Origin: Actinokineospora auranticolor | GTDB lineage: Bacteria; Actinomycetota; Actinomycetes; Mycobacteriales; Pseudonocardiaceae | DNA: 64,000 nt | NCBI RefSeq assembly: GCF_002934265.1 | Contig: NZ_PTIX01000004.1 | Location: 124,001-188,000 of the forward strand | Direction: 5' to 3' | In this document: piece by piece, positions 18,301-25,889 of the stretch | Position numbering within the stretch: position 1 is the stretch's first letter | Layout of the letters: the number at the start of each line of letters is the position of its first letter | Notes under the pieces: generated by a model | Database searches by the model: none | Seen by the model: the letters and a program-made list of their open reading frames with translations, nothing else | Told to the model about the DNA's origin: nothing | Position numbers and translations under genes: made by a program

Positions 18301-21045
18301 ACCGAGACCCAGGTGCCGGGCTACAGCAGCGGCATCAACACCGCGGGTACCGCCAACGGCATCGCGGTGGGCGGTGACGCCATCCTCGGCATCACGCTGA
18401 ACAACGGCCAGGACGCCACCGGCTACACCTTCGGCGAGTTCACCGGCGGCTCCATCACGGGCCGGGTCGTGCACGACGGCGCCGGGCCCAACAACGGCAT
18501 CTCGGGCGTGTCGATCGCCCTGTCCGGCGCGGCGACCGACAGCACGACCACCGCGTCGGACGGCACGTTCATCTTCGAGAACCTGGCGCCGGGCACCTAC
18601 ACCATCACCGAGACCCAGCCCATCGGCTACGGCGACGGTGAGGACTCCGGGCCGACCGGCACCGGCACCGGATCGGTCGGCAACGACGTCATCACCGGCA
18701 TCGTGGTGGCCTCCGGGCAGACCCGCTCGGAATACGAGTTCGCCGAGGAGCGCGCGTCGATCTCGTCGGTGGTCTACGAGGACCTGAACGACAACGGCAT
18801 CAAGGACTCGGGTGAGGACGGCGTTGCCGGTGTCGACGTCAAGCTCACGGGTACCGACGCCAACAGCGCCCCGGTCGACATCACCGTCACCACGAACTCC
18901 GACGGTGTCGCCAAGTTCGTCGACCTGATCAGCGGCGAGTACGCGCTTGAGGAGCTGGACCAGCCCGCTCCCTGGCTCGACGGCGACGACACCGCCGGTA
19001 CCGCGGGCGGCACCCCGGTGCCCAACGGTGACAAGATCAACGGTATCGCGCTGACCCCGGGCCAGATCGCGACCGGCTACCGGTTCGGCGAGATCCCGGG
19101 CGCGGCGATCAGCGGTTCCGTGGTGGACGACAACACCACCGGGCCCAAGGGCATCCAGAGCGTGCTGATCACGCTGTCGGGTACCGATGACCGCAACCAG
19201 GCGGTCAACGACACGGGCTACACCGACGAGGACGGTGTGTTCGCGTTCACCGACCTCCGCCCGGGCACCTACAAGATCGTCGAGACCCAGCCGACCGAGT
19301 ACGGCGACGGCCCCGACATCCCGGGCACGATCATCACCAACACGCCGGTGCCGACCAACGACGAGTTCAACACCATCATCCTCGGTGCCGGGGACAAGGC
19401 GGTGGACTACAAGTTCACCGAGACCCTCGGCTCGCTCGCCGGTGTCGTGTTCCGCGACAAGAACAACAACAACGTCCAGGACCCGGGTGAGGCCGGTATC
19501 CCGGGCGTCACGATCAACCTGACCAGGCTCGGCCTGGGCCGGGCGGCCGCCGCCCCGGAACCCGCGGGCAGCGTGGTGACCGGACCGAACGGCGCGTACG
19601 TCTTCGAGAACCTGGTCGGCAACGCCTACGCCATCACCGAGGTCCAGCCCGCCAACTTCGGCAACGGCCAGATCGGCCTCGGCAACCCGGCGGGCACGCT
19701 CCAACCGCCGAACACGATCACCGGGATCTTGCTCGAAGGCGGTCAGGACGGCACCGGCTACACCTTCGGTGAACTGGCGCAGACGGTCACCGGCACGGTC
19801 TGGCGCGACGACAACGGCAACGGCCAGATCGACGTCGACGAGACGGTCCGCTACGAGGGCGTCACGGTCGAGCTGTTCGACCTCGACGGCAACCTCGTGG
19901 ACACCGCGGTGACCGCGGCGGTGACCGGCATGTACAGCTTCGGCTACGTGCCCGCGGGCTCCTACACGATCAAGGAGACCCAGCCCGCCGGGGTCGGGTC
20001 CACCACACCGGACGCCATCCAGATCAGCGTCACCACGGAGACCGGCGCCTCGCAGAACTTCGGCGAGCAGCTGGGTCTGATCGGTGACTACGTCTGGAAC
20101 GACAGCAACGCCAACGGTGTGCAGGACGCCGGTGAGCCCGCCGCGGCCAACATCGCGGTGACGCTCTACCAGGCCGACGGCACCACGGTGGTCAAGTCGA
20201 CCACGACCGGCAGCGACGGCAAGTACTGGTTCCGCAACCTGGCCGTCGGCGACTACAAGGTCGGCATCGAGCTGCCGACCGGCAAGGTGCTGACCAGGCC
20301 GCACGCGGGCACCAACGGTGACCTCGACTCCGACATCGACTGGGTCACCGGGCGGACGGCGACGCTGGGCATCGCGGTGGTCGACAACCTGATCCCGCAG
20401 CTGACCAACGTCGACGCCGGCCTGGTCAACAAGCTGGTCGACCTCGCGGCGGCGGTCACCACCGCCTCCCCGACCGCGGCCATCGGCGACACCGTGGTGT
20501 TCAACTCGACGATCACCAACGCGGGGACCGTGCCTGTCCGGGGTGCGCGGGTCGTGATCACCATCCCGGCCGGTCTGCGGATCGTGTCGGCGGGCGGTGA
20601 CGCCATCGCCGCCCAGGCCGCGCAGGAGGGCGGCTTCGGGGCCGACGCCTTCGAGGCCACCGCGGCGGTGCCGTGGACCTGCACGATCAGCGGTCAGCAG
20701 GTGACCTGCGTGACGGACGCGACGATCCTGCCGGGCCAGACGACCGGGCCGGTGCTGGTGAACACCACCGCGCTGACGACGATCACCGACACCACGGCGA
20801 CCGCAGCGGTGACGCTGGCCGACGGCACGCCGGACGACAACGCGGCCAACGACAACGCGGTCGCGGCGATCGCGGTGCCCGCGAGCACCACGACCACCTC
20901 GCCGAGCACGTCGACCGACGACGGCACGCTGGCTTCCACCGGTGCCAACGTCCGCTGGCTGTTCCTCGGCGGTGTGCTGCTCGTGGCGATCGGCTGCGCG
21001 GCGCTGTTCATCGTCCGCAGGCGGCGGGGGAGTGGTACCGAGTAG
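15319..21045 (+). CDS. Giant LAxTG-anchored adhesin with ten SdrD-B/Cna-B type repeats
   Basis: A 1,908-residue cell-wall protein. Order: signal peptide (cleavage near AEASTA, residue 35); a globular N-terminal region to about 390 with several Cys; two DUF11-like domains (about 395-595); ten B-type repeats beginning near 600, 714, 829, 931, 1043, 1146, 1262, 1371, 1489 and 1586; another DUF11-like domain near 1707; a Thr/Ser linker; LASTG at about 1871; a membrane helix; and an RRRRGSG tail. Several repeats carry DxNNNGxxDxGE, a calcium-binding signature of SdrD B domains. In the middle they alternate with a second type marked by HDG..NNGI. ATG 15319 is supported by GGGGAG. Role is probably adhesion or stalk-like display; the ligand is unknown. 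Confidence 0.92.
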   Translation: MSKSRAARRALAATLAALAAAAGVVVVSTTPAEASTARPFIAQYDEEIYGDFVQAGNGNMRCPDVTDPIDPFGEPRTTCPTARSRATTAATANNDSYYMRWADVDGEPGTINSSKSSFTFPPGAKVAYAGLSWAGNNGRVRLLDGTMATAPGCSTSQYLADAGNANAPAGDPTSQQVWFTVGGSTTTYFPQVINADSDSDLGDTQVGFYSAHVDVTNQVAQNVTTGTVNTGVGNIWTPEGFGCFAGWSLTVVYAYDEPTATYAEQKKHVTVFDGHAHQTASDSPTTITANGFRASGGDTRVGVTAYEGDFNINGDTFKVNGSAFDDPLALGTLDNFFVSNAPDAVDPDVDNNMSVDSKTLTTSEIAPGDTTATFAAATTNDAFLFQGLAVSVPVTSLFVTKKLNPGNPGPFRANAAITYDIVVKAIGDTVENVTINDPNGPACNKTTPTNVTTVAPWTYSCTDTTKTTSYTNTITASGLTTNGDEVVGQGKLDVVVINPSIDIAKTTDKANYALGETITFTIAVHNDGNAALTGVQVTDTTVPACNNATIGNLGVGANTSYTCTATAPITGDSNTASVTATDPLGGTVTDSSTVSVPTVGTISGKVFADRNNNGIYEPANSETTIAGVTVNLSGTPISGGPVSIGGTTNSLGEFEFPNMQGGTYTLTETTPAAFDDGIDTPGANSSAGGNDSFTIVISSGQSSTLNYFAEQPAASLAGYVYTDANNNGVKDIGEAGIANAVVQLTGTDSESHPITLPTSTNAGGAYSFPALRQGTYTITETTPPGLTDGKDTVGDATGTLQDPDSIINIGLGARVAGTGYLFGEFTPVSISGRVHHDGNPPNNGIQGVQLTLALPGGGTTQTNTLSDGSYSFTNLAPGTYSVAELQPAGYADGPESAGSPAGNTSVNDVISGITLASGQAGSEYDFAEDRGSLVGVVFHDRNNNGTKDSGEEGLSTTVTLTGNTPGGPVNTSVTSASLTGAFEFQGLLGGLYTLTETQVPGYSSGINTAGTANGIAVGGDAILGITLNNGQDATGYTFGEFTGGSITGRVVHDGAGPNNGISGVSIALSGAATDSTTTASDGTFIFENLAPGTYTITETQPIGYGDGEDSGPTGTGTGSVGNDVITGIVVASGQTRSEYEFAEERASISSVVYEDLNDNGIKDSGEDGVAGVDVKLTGTDANSAPVDITVTTNSDGVAKFVDLISGEYALEELDQPAPWLDGDDTAGTAGGTPVPNGDKINGIALTPGQIATGYRFGEIPGAAISGSVVDDNTTGPKGIQSVLITLSGTDDRNQAVNDTGYTDEDGVFAFTDLRPGTYKIVETQPTEYGDGPDIPGTIITNTPVPTNDEFNTIILGAGDKAVDYKFTETLGSLAGVVFRDKNNNNVQDPGEAGIPGVTINLTRLGLGRAAAAPEPAGSVVTGPNGAYVFENLVGNAYAITEVQPANFGNGQIGLGNPAGTLQPPNTITGILLEGGQDGTGYTFGELAQTVTGTVWRDDNGNGQIDVDETVRYEGVTVELFDLDGNLVDTAVTAAVTGMYSFGYVPAGSYTIKETQPAGVGSTTPDAIQISVTTETGASQNFGEQLGLIGDYVWNDSNANGVQDAGEPAAANIAVTLYQADGTTVVKSTTTGSDGKYWFRNLAVGDYKVGIELPTGKVLTRPHAGTNGDLDSDIDWVTGRTATLGIAVVDNLIPQLTNVDAGLVNKLVDLAAAVTTASPTAAIGDTVVFNSTITNAGTVPVRGARVVITIPAGLRIVSAGGDAIAAQAAQEGGFGADAFEATAAVPWTCTISGQQVTCVTDATILPGQTTGPVLVNTTALTTITDTTATAAVTLADGTPDDNAANDNAVAAIAVPASTTTTSPSTSTDDGTLASTGANVRWLFLGGVLLVAIGCAALFIVRRRRGSGTE

Positions 21046-21076
21046 CGAGTGAGCGGTCCCGATCAGACTGATCGGA

Positions 21077-21116
21077 GCAGCGGGCCCCGCCAGGACTTCC
21101 TGGCGGGGCCCGCTGC
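21077..21116 (+). terminator. Strong terminator after the adhesin
   Basis: An 18-bp perfect stem (21077-21094 with 21099-21116) around the loop ACTT, 31 bases past the adhesin stop and followed by CGTTGG. Confidence 0.85.
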
Positions 21117-21311
21117 CGTTGGTCCTTAACGGACACCTCGTTCGACCACACGGGACAACTGGTCACAAACCGTTAGCCGCATCACTCAACTGTGGGGATG
21201 GTTTTGTTATCTAACTTCACCTGATTAGCCCAAATAGGGGTGTCAGGTCTTGTTTCTGTAGCGATTGCGCCGTAAACCAACACCCGATCAGGGCTATTGG
21301 GTGGAGGAGAG

Positions 21312-22028
21312 ATGACGCAACCGGTGAACACCAACTGGCAGGGCTTCTGGTCCGACCTGCCGCACGAACGCGGGCTGGCGGTGTGGGACAGCGCGCCCGG
21401 TGTCACCGCCACCGCCCACCTGCCGCTCTTCGAGCAGCACTTCGCCATCGACCTGCCGCTGCTCGACGTCGGCTGCGGCAACGGCACCCAGTCCGCAGCG
21501 CTGGCCGAGCCGTACCCCCGGGTCATCGGCCTGGACTTCGCCCCCGCCGCCATCGAGCACGCCCGCTCGCTCTACGGCAACGCGGGCGTGGAGTTCCGCG
21601 TCTTCGACCTCGCGGACGTCGAGGCGGCCCGCGCGCTGCACGCCGAGATCGGCGACAGCAACATCTACATGCGTGGCGTCCTGCACCAGATGCCGGACGA
21701 GCGCCGAGCCGACGCGGCGGCGTCCCTGGCGGCGCTGCTGGGCGCGACGGGCCACCTGTTCGCGGTCGAACTGGCCCCCGCGGCCGGTGGCGTGATCAAG
21801 GAGGCCATGGGCCAGTCCGACACCTCGGTCCCCAAGATGCGCCTGGTCTTCAAGCACAACCTCACCCCGGCGGCGTGGGAAGAGGGCAAGCTGGAAGTGG
21901 TCCTGCGCGGAGCCGACCTGGACATCGTCGACGCGGGTGCGGTGACCTTGCAGAGCACGGACACCCTGCCGGACGGCAGCAGGCTCGACTTCCCGATGAA
22001 CTACGTCGTGGCCCGCACGGCGAGGTAG
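21312..22028 (+). CDS. Class I SAM-dependent methyltransferase
   Basis: 238 residues. The SAM-binding motif LLDVGCGNGTQSAALAE is followed by the acidic end of strand 2 in VIGLDFAPAAI and then FRVFDLADVE. No second domain and no recognisable substrate motif, so it could act on a small molecule. GGAGGAG lies immediately before ATG 21312. The upstream 130 bases are unusually AT-rich for this genome and probably hold the promoter. It has no same-strand partner; the CRISPR array follows. Confidence 0.85.
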   Translation: MTQPVNTNWQGFWSDLPHERGLAVWDSAPGVTATAHLPLFEQHFAIDLPLLDVGCGNGTQSAALAEPYPRVIGLDFAPAAIEHARSLYGNAGVEFRVFDLADVEAARALHAEIGDSNIYMRGVLHQMPDERRADAAASLAALLGATGHLFAVELAPAAGGVIKEAMGQSDTSVPKMRLVFKHNLTPAAWEEGKLEVVLRGADLDIVDAGAVTLQSTDTLPDGSRLDFPMNYVVARTAR

Positions 22029-22128
22029 TGGCGGTGGTGGGGCCGGGCAACCGGCCCCACCGACCGGGGTGGATGCCGAAGTGATGTGGAAACGCCGTTA
22101 CGGCCGCAGAACCCGCAGGTCGGAAAGG

Positions 22129-22523
22129 GTGCTCCCCGCGCACGCGGGGATGGTCCCTGGCGTGACCTGCTCCGCAGGACCGACTTCCGGTGGTCCCCGC
22201 GCACGCGGGGATGGTCCGTAGCAGAGTTCGACAAGACGATGCGGGAGGAGATGGTCCCCGCGCACGCGGGGATGGCCCCGGCGCGAACTCCGTCTGGTCG
22301 ATCTGCCCCAGGTGGTCCCCGCGCAAGCGGGGATGGTCCCGACGCGATGATCGACCCCGCTCCCGGGGCGCCGTGGTCCCCGCGCACGCGGGGATGGTCC
22401 CGCCTACTCCGAAGAGGCGGCTGACCTTGCCCGGTGGTCCCCGCGCAGGCGGGGGTGGTCCTCACACCGACTTGCGGGCCAGGTCCGCGCCTGGGTGGTC
22501 CCCGCGTATGCGGGGATGAGTTG
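22129..22523 (+). CRISPR. Type I-E-like CRISPR array, 7 repeats and 6 spacers, no cas genes nearby
   Basis: Seven 29-base repeats start at 22129, 22190, 22251, 22312, 22373, 22434 and 22495, exactly 61 bases apart, leaving six spacers of exactly 32 bases. The repeat core CCCCGCGCACGCGGGG is palindromic, typical of type I-E in actinobacteria. Repeats vary: the first has GTGCTCC, the third starts with A, the fourth and sixth have single changes in the loop, and the last loses its 3' end. The degenerate last repeat suggests the leader is on the left, within 22029-22128. Spacers are all different. No cas gene lies in the window, so the array is orphan here or served in trans. Confidence 0.95.
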
Positions 22524-22641
22524 GGTTTCGTCTGATCCGCCTTCAGGCAGCCCCCGGCATGATCCAGCCCACGGTGGATGCAATGGCCGTAGTGGGGCCG
22601 ATAAGGTCGCGGGGGTCCTGGTGTGCTGATGGGGGTGCAGC

Positions 22642-23292
22642 GTGATCGAGCGGATCCTGCCGTCCGCCGTGGTGGCGGTCGAAGCGTACGACGACCCACC
22701 CGAGGCCGTCCTGCTCCCCGACGAAGAGCCCGTCATCGCCAGGGCCGTCGACAAGCGCAGGCGTGAGTTCACCACCGTCCGGTACTGCGCCCGCCAAGCC
22801 CTCGCCAAGCTGGGCCGCCCACCCGCCGCGATCATCCCCGGTGAGCGGGGCGCTCCCCAGTGGCCCGACGGCGTCGTCGGCAGCATGACCCACTGCGCGG
22901 GCTACCGGGCCGCCGTCCTGGCCGAGGCCACCGAGATCACCACGGTGGGCATCGACGCCGAGCCGCACGTCGAACTCCCCGACGGTGTCCTCGACGCCGT
23001 CAGCCTCCCCGACGAGCGGGTCCACCTCGCCGAACTCGCCGCCGCGCACCCCGAGGTGCACTGGGACAAGCTCCTCTTCGCCGCCAAGGAGAGCGTCTAC
23101 AAGTCCTGGTTCCCGCTGGCCCGCAAGTGGCTCGGCTTCTCCGACGCCCGCCTCCGCTTGGCCCCCGACCACACCTTCACCGCCGAGCTGCTGGTCCCGG
23201 GCCCCACGGTCAACGGCGTCGAACTCACCGGCTTCACCGGTCGCTGGACCACCGACAACGGGCTCGTCGTCGCCGCGATCGCGCTGGTCTAG
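22642..23292 (+). CDS. 4'-phosphopantetheinyl transferase (EntD/Sfp type)
   Basis: Moves the phosphopantetheine arm of CoA onto carrier proteins of polyketide, peptide or fatty-acid synthases. 216 residues. Conserved motifs: GSMTHCAGYRAA, the magnesium-binding VGIDAEPH, and FAAKESVYKSWFP. GTG 22642 is set by the family N-terminus; the ribosome site is weak. Its 3' end overlaps convergent ogt by 4 bases. No synthase gene is in the window, so it probably serves carrier proteins encoded elsewhere. Confidence 0.92.
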   Translation: MIERILPSAVVAVEAYDDPPEAVLLPDEEPVIARAVDKRRREFTTVRYCARQALAKLGRPPAAIIPGERGAPQWPDGVVGSMTHCAGYRAAVLAEATEITTVGIDAEPHVELPDGVLDAVSLPDERVHLAELAAAHPEVHWDKLLFAAKESVYKSWFPLARKWLGFSDARLRLAPDHTFTAELLVPGPTVNGVELTGFTGRWTTDNGLVVAAIALV

Positions 23293-23822
23293 TCGAAGAG
23301 CGAAGGCTGGCCGTTCGGTGCCGCGCCCTCGATCCCGAGGATGCGCAGCTTCGTCACGGCCCCCTCACCCGCCGAGAAGCCGCCCACCTTGCCGTTGGCG
23401 CCCAGGATCCGGTGGCACGGGATGATGATCGGGTACGGGTTGCGCCCCAGCGCCTGGCCGACCGCCTGCGCCGAACCCGGCAGCCCCAGGCGGTTCGCGA
23501 CCTCGCCGTAGGTCAGGGTCTCGCCCGGCGGGATGGCGCGGGCCACCTCGTGCACGCGCCGGTCGAACTCGGGAACCTCACTGGGATCCACCGCGATGTC
23601 GACCAGGTCGTCGACCGCCCCGCCCAGGTGCGCGACCATCCGCGTGATCGCCGACCGCACCTCCTCCGGCGGTTCGGCCTCCTCGCCGAACCGGCGGAGC
23701 CGGGCGACCGTGGCCGCCGGGTTCCGCTCCGGCAGCTGCACCGCCACGATCCCCCGAGGACCCCAGGCCACCCCGCAGCGGCCGATGGCGGTGTCGAACA
23801 ACGCGTACCCGGATTCCCACAC
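23289..23822 (-). CDS. ogt: Methylated-DNA-[protein]-cysteine S-methyltransferase
   Basis: Repairs O6-alkylguanine by suicide transfer to its own cysteine. 177 residues. The active site IIIPCHRILGANGKVGGFSAG and the DNA-binding helix region YGEVANRLGLPGSAQAVGQAL are intact. There is no Ada-type N-terminal domain. GTG 23822 has only a weak ribosome site. Convergent with the phosphopantetheinyl transferase gene. Confidence 0.93.
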   Translation of the reverse strand: MWESGYALFDTAIGRCGVAWGPRGIVAVQLPERNPAATVARLRRFGEEAEPPEEVRSAITRMVAHLGGAVDDLVDIAVDPSEVPEFDRRVHEVARAIPPGETLTYGEVANRLGLPGSAQAVGQALGRNPYPIIIPCHRILGANGKVGGFSAGEGAVTKLRILGIEGAAPNGQPSLFD

Positions 23823-23836
23823 CCCACCAGCATGCC

Positions 23837-23866
23837 TGAGCCCCGCACCGGGCGGTGCGGGGCTCA
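23837..23866 (-). terminator. Terminator between the hypothetical gene and ogt
   Basis: TGAGCCCCGCACC (23837-23849) and GGTGCGGGGCTCA (23854-23866) form a perfect 13-bp stem with a 4-base loop, 14 bases past the stop of the minus-strand gene at 23880. Confidence 0.8.
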
Positions 23867-23879
23867 GGGGTTCCTCAAC

Positions 23880-24515
23880 TCAGGTGTGCAGGAGCTGGTT
23901 GAAGAACGAGCGGTACCGGCGCAGGGCCTGCCGCAGTTCCTCGGTCTGGGCGTCCGAACCGGACTGCCAGGCCTCTTCCAGGCCCCGCTTGTGCTCGGTG
24001 AAGGTGGCGGCCAGGGCCTGCATCACCTCGGCCACCAAGTGGTCGGCGTTGCGCACCGCGTCCTGCGGGTCGTCGACGAACGTGGTCTGGATCGACTGCC
24101 ACTGCTCGCGGAAGCGGCCCACCTCGTCGTCGCCGAACAGCGGGGCGCCGGGCTCCTCGCCCTCGGTGGCGACCGGAACGCCGGACTCGCGCACCTCCTG
24201 CTGCTCCGGGATCGCCTCGGTCGGTGCCGCGTCCTGGTACGGCGGCTCGGTGGTGCCGTGCAGACCCGGCTCGGTGTGCCAGTCCGCCGCGCCGGCGGAC
24301 GGGTCCGTCGCGTCGGTGCCGTAGTCGTCCGCGGCGCGGGTGCCGTGCGCCTGCGTGGCGGACGCGTCAGTGGTGTACGCGCCGTCCGAGTGGGCTGTCG
24401 TACCGTCCGGTTCGACGGGGGAGTGACCGGTGTCGGCGGCGTCGGTGTCGGTCCGGCGGTCGTCGGCCAGCAGGTCCTCGGTCTGCAACTGGCGGTCGCT
24501 CTCGTGCTGTGGCAA
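23880..24515 (-). CDS. Hypothetical protein with a C-terminal helical domain shared with its neighbour
   Basis: 211 residues from a TTG at 24515 with AAGGGA upstream. The first 125 or so residues are an acidic, Thr/Ala/Asp-rich, probably disordered tail. The C-terminal 80 residues are helical and contain FREQWQSIQTTFVDDPQDAV and RYRSFFNQLLH, closely resembling the downstream half of the protein encoded at 24555-25202. No signal peptide or membrane segment. Same strand, 39 bases after the neighbour, so one operon. Function unknown. Confidence 0.75.
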   Translation of the reverse strand: MPQHESDRQLQTEDLLADDRRTDTDAADTGHSPVEPDGTTAHSDGAYTTDASATQAHGTRAADDYGTDATDPSAGAADWHTEPGLHGTTEPPYQDAAPTEAIPEQQEVRESGVPVATEGEEPGAPLFGDDEVGRFREQWQSIQTTFVDDPQDAVRNADHLVAEVMQALAATFTEHKRGLEEAWQSGSDAQTEELRQALRRYRSFFNQLLHT

Positions 24516-24554
24516 GGGAAGTCCCTTTCCGTGTGGGGGTGCCGGGGGAGCGGG

Positions 24555-25202
24555 TCAGCGGTGTTCGACGTTGTCCGTGGTGCGGGTGGCGTGCCCGTTG
24601 TTCAGCGCGCGCTCGCGGTCGGCCCGGGCCTCGGCGTCGCGCACGTCGGCGCCGCGCACGTCCACGCCGTCGCCGAGCAGGTCCTGGAACAGCGAGCGGT
24701 ACCGCACGATCGCCTCGCGCAGGTCCTCAGTGGACACTGAGCCGTCCTTGCCCGCCAAGCGGGTGGACACGCCGTGCGCCTGCCGGTAGTGCTCCACAGT
24801 GGACGAGTGGCGCACCGACAGGTCGGCGAAGCGCTGCTCGTGGTCGCCGTCGACCGGGTAGCCGCGCTCGGCCATCAGCTCGGTCACCAGCCGGTCGGCC
24901 TCGGCGACCGCCTCGGCGGGCCGGTCGACGAACCGCTCCTGCACGCCCGCCCACGCCTTGGTGTAGCGCTCGCGCGCGGCGGGGTCCAGCGGGCGGATGT
25001 CCAGCGACGCGTGCCGCTTCTCCCGCGCGGCCAGCTCGCGCTCGACCTCCCGCTTCGGCCGCTCGCGCAGCGCCCGGTCGTACTCGTCGCCGAAGCGCGC
25101 GCGCAGGTGACGACTGCGCGACTGCGCCACGACGACGAGCGCGACCAGGGCCACCACGATGACCACCGCGACTATGACGCCGATGATCGCGCCTGTTGAC
25201 AT
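24555..25202 (-). CDS. Membrane-anchored hypothetical protein
   Basis: 215 residues. An N-terminal membrane helix (about 5-26, IIGVIVAVVIVVALVALVVV) is followed by a basic, charged segment and a cytoplasmic helical domain with VQERFVDRPAEAVAEADRLV and RYRSLFQDLL. This domain matches the C-terminus of the downstream protein, suggesting duplication and possibly a shared partner. GAAGGAG lies 8 bases before ATG 25202. Similar anchored proteins are common in actinobacteria but I know no assigned role. Confidence 0.82.
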   Translation of the reverse strand: MSTGAIIGVIVAVVIVVALVALVVVAQSRSRHLRARFGDEYDRALRERPKREVERELAAREKRHASLDIRPLDPAARERYTKAWAGVQERFVDRPAEAVAEADRLVTELMAERGYPVDGDHEQRFADLSVRHSSTVEHYRQAHGVSTRLAGKDGSVSTEDLREAIVRYRSLFQDLLGDGVDVRGADVRDAEARADRERALNNGHATRTTDNVEHR

Positions 25203-25375
25203 CGGGGTTTCTCCTTCCGCACCGCGAAGTCCACGGCTAAGATCCGTGACCCGGTTGCGCTGGACGTACCCCTGCCCCCCGGTGGTGAAACGGATTCGGC
25301 GCCCGTTGGGCCATTAGGCGCAGCACGGCGCCGAACCCGGTTGTACACAATGGACCAATCCGGCGGGATTCCGCC

Positions 25376-25786
25376 TCAGCAGGCGCAGCCCGCCCCGACC
25401 ACGGTGGTCAGCGGGTCGGCCGCGCGCTCCGCGCCGACCAGCGGCAGCCCCTCGCGCGCCCAGTACTCGAACCCGCCGATCATCTCCCGCACCCGGTAGC
25501 CCAGGCGCGCGAACTCCAACGCCGCCCGGGTGCCCCCGTTGCAGCCCGGGCCCCAGCAGTAGGTCACCACGTCCGCGTCGGCGGGCACCAGGTCGCGGGC
25601 CCGCGCGGCGATCTCCCGGGTGGGCAGGTGCAGCGCGCCCGCGACGTGGCCCTGCGCCCACGACTCGGCGGAGCGGGAGTCGACCAGCACCAGCGGCGTC
25701 CCCGCGACCTGCGCGGCCCGCACGTCGGAGGGGTCGGTCTCGAAGGTGAGGCGGGCGGTGAAGTGCGCTACGGCTTCGGTGTTCAT
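25376..25786 (-). CDS. Single-domain rhodanese-like sulfurtransferase
   Basis: 136 residues. The CH2A-like start LVLVDSRSAESWAQGHVAGA and the active-site loop TYCWGPGCNGG with the persulfide-forming Cys identify the fold. The C-terminus ends in GAGCAC, adding two unusual cysteines. Divergent from the GlxA-type regulator gene, which may control it. Sulfur donor and acceptor unknown. Confidence 0.88.
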   Translation of the reverse strand: MNTEAVAHFTARLTFETDPSDVRAAQVAGTPLVLVDSRSAESWAQGHVAGALHLPTREIAARARDLVPADADVVTYCWGPGCNGGTRAALEFARLGYRVREMIGGFEYWAREGLPLVGAERAADPLTTVVGAGCAC

Positions 25787-25889
25787 GCGGCAATCCTGCG
25801 GTCGCGCCGCTCACGGGGACAGTGGCGTGAACGACGCGGTGCGCTAACATCTCGCCATCCGCACAGTCAGCGTCCTCACCTACGACGGC

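Noticed and set aside
15211-20304. 1,697-codon minus-strand frame opposite the adhesin
   Set aside because: A mirror of the repetitive GC-rich adhesin codons (Val/Gly/Arg/Asp-rich); the plus strand has signal peptide, domains and LAxTG.
22086-22519. Open frames crossing the CRISPR array
   Set aside because: They translate the repeats (recurring short motifs every 61 bases) and carry no protein signal.
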